From assembly GCA_017694215.1 (NCBI GenBank), contig JADIND010000146.1, forward strand, positions 1 through 18,292: a DNA stretch of 18,292 nt. Direction: 5' to 3'. A model generated the notes under the pieces. The model saw only the letters and a list, made by a program, of their open reading frames with translations. It was not told the origin of the DNA and made no database searches. Below are positions 12,474 through 18,292 of this stretch, one piece after another; position 1 is the first letter of the stretch, and every line of letters begins with the position of its first letter. Source of the DNA: Candidatus Scatousia excrementipullorum (GTDB lineage Bacteria; Cyanobacteriota; Vampirovibrionia; Gastranaerophilales; Gastranaerophilaceae). A program made the position numbers and the translations under genes.

Positions 12474-13913
12474 TTACTTAACTGAACCAATCTGGTGAAT
12501 TTTAATAAAGTTTGTACCGCCAATCAGGATTTCAGGGATTGAACCGGTAAATATAACTGTATCACCTTCGCTTGCGTTCAAATTACGCATCATAAACTTA
12601 TCAATCATTTTAATAGTTTGTTTATCGATATTACCGGTAAATTTCATTGTTATCGGAATGATACCTCTATAGAGTTTAAGAACTCTGCAGGTTTCAATAT
12701 CAGGGCAGCAAGCAAAAATCGGCACACTCAATCTGCCTTCTGAAAGAAATTTTGCTGTACAGCCGGTTCTTGTCAAAGCAATAATAGCTTTTACATTCAT
12801 TTTCTTTGTCATATCCGCAATAGACATACCGATGGACATTGCCTGACTGTCTTTTTCTTCTTCAATCATTTTTCGAGGGAATTTATTTTTTCTCATAAAT
12901 GCAGAAGATTCAACAGTATCTGCAATTTTTTTCATCATTTGAACAGCTTCAACCGGATAAGCCCCTGCCGCTGTTTCACCTGATAACATGATAGCATCGG
13001 TACCGTCTAATACAGCATTTGCAACGTCAGAGGTTTCAGCACGTGTAGGGATTGGATTTTCAATCATGCTTTCGAGCATCTGTGTTGCTACAATAACAAC
13101 TTTTCTTTTAATATTTGCTTTTCTTATAATAGTTTTTTGAACGATAGGTACTTTTTCAGTTGAAATTTCAATACCTAAATCGCCTCTTGCAACCATAATA
13201 CCGTCAGAAACTTCAATGATTGCATCAATATTATCAACGGCCTGCGGTTTTTCAATTTTTGAAATTATGCTGATGTCTTCTCTGTTAAATTTTTTCAAAA
13301 GTTCTCTGAGTTTTACAACATCTTCCGCTTCTCTTACAAAAGAAAGACCAAGGTAATCAATTCCGTTTTTAGCAGCAAATTCAACGAATTTAATATCTCT
13401 TTCGGTTAAAACATCAATGCTGCCTGTTGAGCCCGGAATGTTTATACCTTTTCTGGGTTTTAAAAGTCCGTCTGTCAACACTCTTGCATAGATAACACTG
13501 TTTTCAACTTTTTCAACTTCCAGTTGAATTTTTCCGTCATCTATAAGAATTTTTTCACCCGGTGTAACATCATTTGCCATACCTTTGTAATCTACGGGAA
13601 TAATATCTCCTTCTAATTCTTTCTGGTGCTTGAATTTCAGAATCTCTCCTTTTTTTAATTCAATAGGATTACCGATTTCACCAATTCTTATTTTCGGACC
13701 TTGCAAATCAAGCAGAACAGGAATGAGTCTTTGTTCCTCTTCTTCTATTTCTCTGATATAAGTCAGATTTTGTTTATGGAATTCTTCGGTTCCATGAGAA
13801 GAATTTAATCTGAACATTGTAACACCGGCGTCAAATAATTTTTTAATCATAGCTTTGGAACTTGTTGCCGGTCCAAGAGTAGCTACAATTTTTGTCATGG
13901 TATAACTATTCAT
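12474..13913 (-). CDS. pyk: pyruvate kinase
   Basis: Pyruvate kinase converts phosphoenolpyruvate and ADP to pyruvate and ATP, the last step of glycolysis. The 479 residues match the basic bacterial form without the extra C-terminal PEP-utiliser-like domain. Landmarks in order: TKIVATLGPATSS (7-19), FRLNSSHG (34-41), GPKIRIG (72-78), IDDGKI (124-129), ISKIEKP (217-223, catalytic Lys219), DGIMVARGDLGIEI (237-250), VATQMLESM (275-283), PTRAETSDVANAVLDG (289-304) and the C-terminal GGTNFIKIHQIG. The lysine in GPKIRIG sits where K+-dependent enzymes have glutamate, so this one is probably K+-independent (inference from known family correlation). AAGGAG lies 6 bases before the ATG. It is divergent from the SLH gene. 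Confidence 0.97.
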   Translation of the reverse strand: MNSYTMTKIVATLGPATSSKAMIKKLFDAGVTMFRLNSSHGTEEFHKQNLTYIREIEEEEQRLIPVLLDLQGPKIRIGEIGNPIELKKGEILKFKHQKELEGDIIPVDYKGMANDVTPGEKILIDDGKIQLEVEKVENSVIYARVLTDGLLKPRKGINIPGSTGSIDVLTERDIKFVEFAAKNGIDYLGLSFVREAEDVVKLRELLKKFNREDISIISKIEKPQAVDNIDAIIEVSDGIMVARGDLGIEISTEKVPIVQKTIIRKANIKRKVVIVATQMLESMIENPIPTRAETSDVANAVLDGTDAIMLSGETAAGAYPVEAVQMMKKIADTVESSAFMRKNKFPRKMIEEEKDSQAMSIGMSIADMTKKMNVKAIIALTRTGCTAKFLSEGRLSVPIFACCPDIETCRVLKLYRGIIPITMKFTGNIDKQTIKMIDKFMMRNLNASEGDTVIFTGSIPEILIGGTNFIKIHQIGSVK

Positions 13914-13968
13914 ACTAATCTCCTTAAGCTAGTTATATTAATAATAATCAAAACTTTCTTATAAAAGC

Positions 13969-13997
13969 TTTACAAAACTTATATTATAATATATACT
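13969..13997 (+). promoter_or_regulatory. sigma-70-type promoter of the SLH gene
   Basis: TTTACA (13969-13974), 17 bases, TATACT (13992-13997). A TATAAT inside the spacer (13985-13990) and AT-rich sequence also read on the minus strand, so the pyk promoter probably overlaps this region, though no clear minus-strand pair was found. Confidence 0.5.
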
Positions 13998-14047
13998 ATA
14001 AACAAAATTCAATTACTAGTATTTAGTAGAAGGATGAGGAAGTAGAA

Positions 14048-15322
14048 ATGAACAAATTTTTAGTTGGGTTATTGGCATGCGGTCTGTTTGCAACAACGGT
14101 TATTCCGGCTTGTGCAGCAGATATTGCCGATGTAAGCTCAAATTATTGGGCTTCAAAAGAAATCAACGAAGTTGTAGATGACAACATCATGACTCTTTCT
14201 GACGGAAAATTTAATCCTGAAGGCAGTGTTGCCAGAGTTGATTTCGTTAGTGCTTTATTAAAATTGTTGTCTAACGACAACTTGAACGTAAACATCTCTA
14301 ATATCTTCACTGATGTTAAATCAACTGATTCTTATTATGAAAATGTTTTACGTTCTCAACAGTTAGGTTTGGTTTACGGTTATCCTGACAGAACTTTCCA
14401 ACCAAAGAGACTTATGACCAGATCTGAAACTCAATCTGTTATAAGCCACATTACAAAAGATATGGATGCAGATACTTCTGTTCTTAATCGTTTTGAAGAT
14501 GCAGGTTCTATCCCGACCTGGGCAAGAACTCCTTATGCAAAAACTCTTAACTACGGAATTTATGTAAATTATCCGCAGCCAAATGAATTAAGACCAAATG
14601 ATATTCTTTCAAGAGCTGAAGCTGCAGTTATTCTTGCAAGATTGAAAGATAAAATCGGTCTTGTTAAAACTCAGTATAAAGGCGGAGAATTACTTGCTAT
14701 TGAACATTTGAACACTACAAGAAGAGCTCCTTCTGATGAAGTTGAAATTAAATCTGATTCAAATGTAATTAAAGAAGGTAATGTTATTCCTGTTGCTTTC
14801 TCTGAAAGATTTAAATCAGAAGATTCTGCTGCAGGAGATGCTGTTTCATTCGTAGCAAAAGAAGATATTACTACTGAAGAAGGGACAGTTTTATTCCCTG
14901 CTGGAACTAAATTCGATGCACAGGTTCTTGAAATTAAAGATCCTAAATGGTTCAATAAAAATGCAAGAGTTTATGCTCAGTTAAACGGTGCTGTTATGCC
15001 TTGCGGTCAGAAAGTTTCTTTAGATGCTAAACCGTTCTACAAAAACTATGAGTTAAAAGAAGGTCCTTGGATGACTGCCGGTAAATTAGCATTATATACT
15101 GTAGCCGGTGGTGCTGTTGGTACAGGTGCCGGTGTTGGTTTTGCATTTATTCCGGATCCTACTAAAATCGGTACAGGTATTGCAATCGGTACTCCTGTTG
15201 GTGCCGGTATCGGTCTTGCAACAGGTTTAATCACAAAAGGCCTGAATTATCATGCTAAAGAAGGCGAAGTTATTAATGTTATCTTGTTAAAAGATGCTTC
15301 AATTTCAAAAAGCAAACTGTAA
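14048..15322 (+). CDS. exported SLH-domain protein with glycine-zipper C-terminal segment
   Basis: Residues 1-24 are a Sec signal peptide (MNKFLVGLLACGLFATTVIP, then ACAAD). Three SLH repeats follow at about 26-75, 86-138 and 148-200, with typical pieces such as SSNYWASKEINEVV, FTDVKSTDSYYENV, GYPDRTFQPKRLMTRSE and LRPNDILSRAEAAVILAR. SLH domains hold proteins to cell-wall polymers, so this protein is probably anchored to peptidoglycan or its attached polymer. Residues ~230-330 form a beta-rich domain of unknown type (GTVLFPAGTKFDAQVLEIKD). Residues 341-398 are hydrophobic and glycine-rich (GGAVGTGAGVG, GTGIAIGTPVGAGIGLATG), able to enter a membrane. It lacks the OprB porin barrel that often accompanies SLH in Cyanobacteria. 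GAGGAAG precedes the ATG by 5 bases. Confidence 0.82.
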   Translation: MNKFLVGLLACGLFATTVIPACAADIADVSSNYWASKEINEVVDDNIMTLSDGKFNPEGSVARVDFVSALLKLLSNDNLNVNISNIFTDVKSTDSYYENVLRSQQLGLVYGYPDRTFQPKRLMTRSETQSVISHITKDMDADTSVLNRFEDAGSIPTWARTPYAKTLNYGIYVNYPQPNELRPNDILSRAEAAVILARLKDKIGLVKTQYKGGELLAIEHLNTTRRAPSDEVEIKSDSNVIKEGNVIPVAFSERFKSEDSAAGDAVSFVAKEDITTEEGTVLFPAGTKFDAQVLEIKDPKWFNKNARVYAQLNGAVMPCGQKVSLDAKPFYKNYELKEGPWMTAGKLALYTVAGGAVGTGAGVGFAFIPDPTKIGTGIAIGTPVGAGIGLATGLITKGLNYHAKEGEVINVILLKDASISKSKL

Positions 15323-15343
15323 TTGAATTTTTAGTTTGAGCAG

Positions 15344-15376
15344 AAAACGGGATTGATTTTTATCATCCCGTTTTTT
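15344..15376 (+). terminator. terminator of the SLH gene
   Basis: AAAACGGGAT (15344-15353) pairs with ATCCCGTTTT (15365-15374), with an inner GAT/ATC pair, followed by more T. Confidence 0.9.
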
Positions 15377-15451
15377 GTATCTTTTTATTAGCCTGAATTA
15401 TTAATATATATTATCCATATGGTCATCGTTTTATTTTTGTAAGGACTTAAA

Positions 15452-15487
15452 ATGATAGAGTACCAATTCTATAGGAGATATGTATGA
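15452..15487 (+). CDS. 11-codon upstream ORF (possible leader peptide)
   Basis: ATG at 15452 has a well-placed SD (AAGGA, 15441-15445, 6 bases away). It reads MIEYQFYRRYV and stops at TGA 15485-15487, which overlaps the ATG of the next gene (ATGA). The SD of the next gene (AGGAGA, 15473-15478) lies inside it. Four of 11 residues are aromatic. Such an arrangement could couple or tune translation of the cysteine-rich protein; it is short enough to be chance. Confidence 0.35.
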   Translation: MIEYQFYRRYV

Positions 15488-15771
15488 AAAAGTATTTATT
15501 GTTTTTTGGTGTTTTAGGTTTTCTTATGATTCCGGCACAGGGTGCCTTTGCCTGGGATATATCTTATCTTAACCCTCTTCCGTATATTGGAATTGGGGAA
15601 AATAAAACCTCTTTCAGTTTAAACCCGTTTACAGGTTTTAAAAATTGTAATCCTTGTAAAAAAATTGATGAATGTGACCGTTGTGCTCATGTAAAAGTCG
15701 TTCCGACATGTCCAACCTGCCAGAAAGCTTTTAATAATGAACCTTGTCCTTGTATGCGTAACAGATATTAA
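15484..15771 (+). CDS. small exported cysteine-rich protein
   Basis: The 95-residue product starts with a clear Sec signal peptide (MKKYLLFFGVLGFLMIPAQG, then AFAW, with cleavage likely after AFA). The mature part is about 70 residues. Its C-terminal half holds eight cysteines as four close pairs: CNPC, CDRC, CPTC and CPC. Outside the cytoplasm these could form disulphides or bind metal; the pairing resembles rubredoxin or zinc-ribbon knuckles but matches no family I know. A proline/glycine-rich stretch (NPLPYIGIGENK, NPFTGF) precedes them. AGGAGA lies 5 bases before the ATG. The gene stands alone, between two terminators. Confidence 0.72.
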   Translation: MKKYLLFFGVLGFLMIPAQGAFAWDISYLNPLPYIGIGENKTSFSLNPFTGFKNCNPCKKIDECDRCAHVKVVPTCPTCQKAFNNEPCPCMRNRY

Positions 15772-15787
15772 TTTACAGCTATTAATA

Positions 15788-15819
15788 AAAAGCACCATCC
15801 CGTATGAGGTGGTGCTTTT
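15788..15819. terminator. bidirectional terminator between convergent small genes
   Basis: AAAAGCACCA (15788-15797) pairs with TGGTGCTTTT (15810-15819) over a 12-base loop, with A/T arms giving U-tracts in both directions. The stop codon of the minus-strand TM protein lies in the right arm. Confidence 0.88.
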
Positions 15820-16099
15820 ATTTGTTATCTGAATCAGAATTTCCTTCGGTTTTAGAGGCAAAATCCTCATCCAACTCATCATATTCCGCTTGTTTTGCCT
15901 TTATTGTGTAAAAGATTGCAAGAATTAAAAGCAACAGAATTGGTATCCCGAACGTAATACCAAGTATAAGTAATCCGGTTTCAGGATTATCTTTAATTTT
16001 TTCCACATGTGAACGCAGAGCATTAAATCCCCATAGCACAAGCATTAGAAATGATGTTATACAAAGTCTTTGTCTTCTTATTGCAGTTTTATAATCCAT
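15818..16099 (-). CDS. small two-TM membrane protein of unknown function
   Basis: The 93-residue protein has a basic N-terminus (MDYKTAIRRQR), a first membrane segment at about residues 13-28 (ITSFLMLVLWGFNAL), a short charged loop (RSHVEKIKDNPETG), a second segment at about 43-66 (ILGITFGIPILLLLILAIFY) and an acidic tail (EYDELDEDFASKTEGNSDSD). By the positive-inside rule both ends are probably cytoplasmic. It starts 4 bases after the stop of the kinase gene and is surely co-transcribed with it. No family recognised. Confidence 0.72.
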   Translation of the reverse strand: MDYKTAIRRQRLCITSFLMLVLWGFNALRSHVEKIKDNPETGLLILGITFGIPILLLLILAIFYTIKAKQAEYDELDEDFASKTEGNSDSDNK

Positions 16100-16103
16100 A
16101 TTA

Positions 16104-16940
16104 TCAATACTCTATATTTTTAAGTGCATTAAAGATTTTATCTGTAATCTGCTGAATGTATTCCTGTGAAACCATACCGTTTATAACAGCATCTGATATT
16201 TGATAAGCAGGTCTGATGAATTGCTGTGCCGTACGGTTTACATCCTGAAACTGCAAATCTGCGGCAGCACCGGTTTTGCCTCGAAGTGCAGCACGTCTGT
16301 ACCAGCGGTCTTTAATAACTTCTAAAGGTGTATAAACATATACTTTTACGTCCATAATTTCTCTTAAACCTTCATTTAGAACGTACAAACCTTCATTTAA
16401 AATAACTTTTGCCGGTTTTTTAACATCACCGTCCGGATTTGATTCACAGGTAACAAAGTTGTATGCAGGAGAAACTATTGTTTTGCCTTTTTTTAATTCC
16501 ATCAAATGGCTTTTCATTAAATCTAAATCAATAGCATTGGGTGTATCAAAGCTGAATCCGGTTTTAAATAATTCTTCATAGCTTCCTGCAGCTTTTAATT
16601 CTTTTGAGGTATCTTTGTAGTAATCATCGCATCTCACTACAGTATAAATACCTTCTTTTTTATCCTTTATGCAGGCTTTAATAGTATTATCAACAAAAAC
16701 GGTTTTACCTGATGCACTCTCACCGGTAATACCGATTAAAAAAGTCTTTTTCTTTTCCTGAACAACTTTTCGTGCAATGTTTAAAATAAGATTATCTGAA
16801 GTTTTCAAGAACAGCGGCTGCTTTTCCTGCTTATCTTCTTCAAGAATTTTTTTTAATGATTCTACTATATTAGAAATGACTTCCATATCTGTTCTGCTGG
16901 AATAGTAGTCATAACTTGTTAAATGAAAACCTGCTGTCAT
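16104..16940 (-). CDS. uridine kinase / phosphoribulokinase-family P-loop kinase with N-terminal extension
   Basis: The P-loop is GESASGKT at residues 73-80 within FLIGITGESASGKT, as in the PRK/uridine-kinase family. VRCDDYYKD follows as the substrate-side strand and acid, then a Walker-B-like stretch (VILNEGLYVLNEGL) and the arginine-rich lid RWYRRAALRGKTG. Uridine kinases phosphorylate uridine and cytidine in pyrimidine salvage and are about 210 residues; this protein has some 65 extra N-terminal residues, predicted helical. Met19 is a possible later start, but a GGGGA ribosome-like site precedes the first ATG by about 11 bases. Phosphoribulokinase itself is unlikely in a non-photosynthetic organism (inference), and another substrate remains possible. 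It is followed by the two-TM gene. Confidence 0.75.
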   Translation of the reverse strand: MTAGFHLTSYDYYSSRTDMEVISNIVESLKKILEEDKQEKQPLFLKTSDNLILNIARKVVQEKKKTFLIGITGESASGKTVFVDNTIKACIKDKKEGIYTVVRCDDYYKDTSKELKAAGSYEELFKTGFSFDTPNAIDLDLMKSHLMELKKGKTIVSPAYNFVTCESNPDGDVKKPAKVILNEGLYVLNEGLREIMDVKVYVYTPLEVIKDRWYRRAALRGKTGAAADLQFQDVNRTAQQFIRPAYQISDAVINGMVSQEYIQQITDKIFNALKNIEY

Positions 16941-17044
16941 TGCTTTCTAATTCCCCTATAAAAATCCTTTTTTTTATATTGTACTTTAAAGATTATTTAT
17001 TTTCTAACTTATAATAAATTTTGTAACAAATTTCTTTAAAGTTT

Positions 17045-17072
17045 TAAAGTTTAAGCACCGGAAAACCGATTA
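17045..17072 (+). promoter_or_regulatory. second sigma-28 (FliA)-type promoter
   Basis: TAAAGTTT (17045-17052, 8/8 to the FliA -35 consensus), 12 bases, then ACCGATTA (17065-17072, 6/8 to GCCGATAA). The spacing equals that of the element before the 726-aa gene. A TATAAT at 17071-17076 could alternatively act with sigma-70, but no good -35 pairs with it. Confidence 0.5.
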
Positions 17073-17104
17073 TAATTATGTGATAGTCAAACGGGAGTTA
17101 TTTT

Positions 17105-17269
17105 ATGAATCATGACGAATTATTCAGAGTAGCTTTTACGGAAGCAAGAGCCGAAGTAGTGCAGGAATTCAGAGAAGAATTGTCCTCAATGGAAGTAGCA
17201 TTGGAATCATTTTTTAACAACGTACTAGAGTGCTGTAATATATCTTCAGAAGAATTACTAAAACGCTAA
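17105..17269 (+). CDS. small acidic helical protein of unknown function (54 aa)
   Basis: This short gene starts at ATG 17105 and ends at TAA 17267-17269. The product is almost wholly helical and acidic (MNHDELFRVAFTEARAEVV, then QEFREELSSMEVALESFF, then NNVLECC and NISSEELLKR). GGGAG (17093-17097) lies 7 bases before the ATG, the FliA-type element lies just upstream, and a strong terminator follows 7 bases after the stop, so a dedicated transcript is well supported. It resembles in size and charge a flagellar chaperone or anti-sigma factor, but neither FlgM nor FliT/FliS signatures are visible, so the function is left open. Confidence 0.72.
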   Translation: MNHDELFRVAFTEARAEVVQEFREELSSMEVALESFFNNVLECCNISSEELLKR

Positions 17270-17275
17270 AAGAAA

Positions 17276-17305
17276 CGGGACCTGTGATGTGCGGGTCCCG
17301 CTTTT
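17276..17305 (+). terminator. terminator of the 54-aa gene
   Basis: CGGGACC (17276-17282) pairs with GGTCCCG (17294-17300) over an 11-base loop, followed by CTTTT. Confidence 0.85.
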
Positions 17306-17328
17306 GGTTAATTTAAGAGGATATTAGA

Positions 17329-18219
17329 TTAATTTAAAGAATTCATTCTGTTCATCATTGTCATATACATAAAGTCATCATTAATTCCGCCCATTCCGCC
17401 ATAGAGTGCCTGCTGCATTGCCATAAGCTGTTGCGGTGTCATTGTCGGCTGCATATAGGAGAATGGATTTGTTGAACCGGTATCAAATGTTCCGCCTGCC
17501 GGATTGTAACCCTGCATTGCTGCCTGCTGTTGCTGTTGTAGCTGTGCAAGTTGTTCCTGTTCTTCCTGTTTCTTTTCTGAATAACTTTTACCTGTGAATA
17601 AACTTGCGACTTTATCACCCAGCATATAACCGAGGATACCGCCTACAATCGGCCCGACTACCGGAATAGGAGCAAGTAATGCTGCACCTATTGCACCGCC
17701 TGCCATACCGGCACCAACTCTTGCACCGGATTTAACAACCTCTTTAAGACCTGCACCGATACCTTCTTCTTTTGTTGCTTTCCAAATATTCGGAATTTCA
17801 GATGCTACCATTAAAAGACCGCCTATTAAAGGCATACGTTTTGCAATCCCGCCGAAAGCACCTTTAATTCCGCCCCAAAATCCGCTTTTACCTGCTGATT
17901 TTGCAGCTTTTGAACCGAGTTTCCATCCGTTTTTAACTAACCTTGGCGTTGTTTTTATTTGATGCCACAAATTTTTGAAAAATCCGCCGTGTCTTGCTGA
18001 TTGTGCAAGGTTATGTTTATAAGACGCCTTAACTCCGTCTTTAATGCCTGTGCCAACAGCACTAAAATAATTTTGACCGTTTGCTGCACGATTAGCAACA
18101 CTCTGTTGAATTTTTTTGGTCATCGTGTCTGCACCTGTACCTAAAATAAGGTCTCCATATACACGACCGCCTTTTTTTACCCATTGCCAACCTTGATTGG
18201 CGATTGCTCCAATTCCCAT
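17329..18219 (-). CDS. glycine-rich amphipathic protein with C-terminal Gln/Met-rich tail, unknown function
   Basis: The 296-residue protein has no signal peptide. Residues 1-125 are basic and Gly/Ala/Lys-rich (GSKAAKSAGKSGFWGGIKG). A hydrophobic stretch lies at 130-144, and residues 164-208 form a glycine-zipper membrane-like hairpin (RVGAGMAGGAIGAALLAP, VVGPIVGGILGYMLGDKV). Residues 215-235 are Glu/Gln-rich with a run of glutamines. The tail is Met/Gln/Gly-rich and ends YMTMMNRMNSLN. Such features occur in pore-forming toxins, secreted translocators and phage-tail-type proteins, but no specific family was recognised. The ATG was chosen by its conserved-looking MGIGAIANQGW start and an AGGTAGG-type site upstream. 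ACTTTATATA lies about 35 bases upstream (18255-18264). Confidence 0.65.
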   Translation of the reverse strand: MGIGAIANQGWQWVKKGGRVYGDLILGTGADTMTKKIQQSVANRAANGQNYFSAVGTGIKDGVKASYKHNLAQSARHGGFFKNLWHQIKTTPRLVKNGWKLGSKAAKSAGKSGFWGGIKGAFGGIAKRMPLIGGLLMVASEIPNIWKATKEEGIGAGLKEVVKSGARVGAGMAGGAIGAALLAPIPVVGPIVGGILGYMLGDKVASLFTGKSYSEKKQEEQEQLAQLQQQQQAAMQGYNPAGGTFDTGSTNPFSYMQPTMTPQQLMAMQQALYGGMGGINDDFMYMTMMNRMNSLN

Positions 18220-18247
18220 AACTTTTCTACCTACCTTTTTTTAACTA

Positions 18248-18264
18248 CCTTACTTATATAAAGT
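18248..18264 (-). promoter_or_regulatory. ACTTTATATA element upstream of the 296-aa gene
   Basis: Read on the minus strand, ACTTTATATAAGTAAGG lies 28 bases before the ATG. It resembles ACTTTATATATACATAAGG before the 80-aa gene, with the shared 3' AAGG. TTTATATAAG could include the -10 box. Confidence 0.35.
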
Positions 18265-18292
18265 TTTTTTAGTTTAAAAAATTGCGAAATTT

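Noticed and set aside
14048..14122. SLH protein as a lipoprotein (VIPAC at the signal peptide end)
   Set aside because: Proline two residues before the cysteine is poor for a lipobox, and ACA-AD is a normal signal peptidase I site.
14671..14955. Minus-strand ORFs at 14671-14955 and 15046-15234
   Set aside because: Antisense to the SLH gene; Pro/Ala/Ser-rich translations are typical of the reverse of glycine-rich coding sequence.
15619..15882. Minus-strand ORF crossing the 15788-15819 terminator
   Set aside because: It spans a strong terminator and overlaps the two real convergent genes in other frames.
17105..17269. 54-aa protein as FlgM anti-sigma-28 factor
   Set aside because: Promoter and size would fit, but no FlgM motif is visible and FlgM is usually longer.
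1..18292. CRISPR array, IS element, prophage or integration site
   Set aside because: No regularly spaced repeats, transposase, integrase or terminal inverted repeats were seen; base composition and codon use look even across the window.

Overview
The window is an AT-rich bacterial chromosome segment using the standard code (TGA serves as a stop for maf and the uridine kinase-like gene). The type IV pilin-like leader (A-FTLAEVLITLG followed by an ALTLP segment), the SLH-domain exported protein, the low GC and several unplaceable Met/Asn-rich small proteins suggest a non-photosynthetic gut lineage of Cyanobacteria (Vampirovibrionia/'Melainabacteria', Gastranaerophilales-like). This placement comes from memory of such sequences and was not tested by a search. 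No rRNA, tRNA, insertion sequence, prophage or CRISPR array was seen.

Layout. 1-2401 (+) is the end of the spc ribosomal operon: rpsE (5' end cut by the window), rpmD, rplO and secY, closed by a strong bidirectional terminator. A pilin-like gene (-) converges on it. A divergent XRE regulator follows, then a possible small structured RNA with its own terminator. Next is a two-gene unit: a PilZ (c-di-GMP) protein and a shortened Orn/Lys/Arg-decarboxylase-fold PLP enzyme. At 5598-7778 is a 726-residue protein of unknown function preceded by a nearly perfect sigma-28 (FliA) promoter. A U32-like Fe-S protein (-) follows, probably on a leaderless mRNA. Then come an 80-aa unknown, maf, an apparent XRE gene remnant and an MFS exporter (+), a 92-aa unknown (-), pyruvate kinase (-), an SLH-domain exported protein (+), a small cysteine-rich exported protein preceded by an 11-codon upstream ORF (+), a two-TM protein and a uridine kinase-like P-loop kinase (-), a 54-aa protein with a second sigma-28-like promoter (+), and a 296-aa glycine-rich amphipathic protein (-).

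How parts may fit together. Ribosome and SecY, pyruvate kinase, Maf and the kinase are housekeeping. The rest leans towards the cell surface and motility: pilin, PilZ protein, SLH protein, and two genes with FliA-type promoters of identical geometry (TAAAGnTT, 12 bases, nCCGATnA). The PilZ protein lies one gene upstream of the larger FliA-type gene, which would fit a c-di-GMP/flagellar theme. A second, weaker grouping is three unrecognised proteins (80, 92 and 296 aa) with Met/Asn-rich segments and an upstream ACTTTATATA element. Both groupings are inference from the sequence alone.
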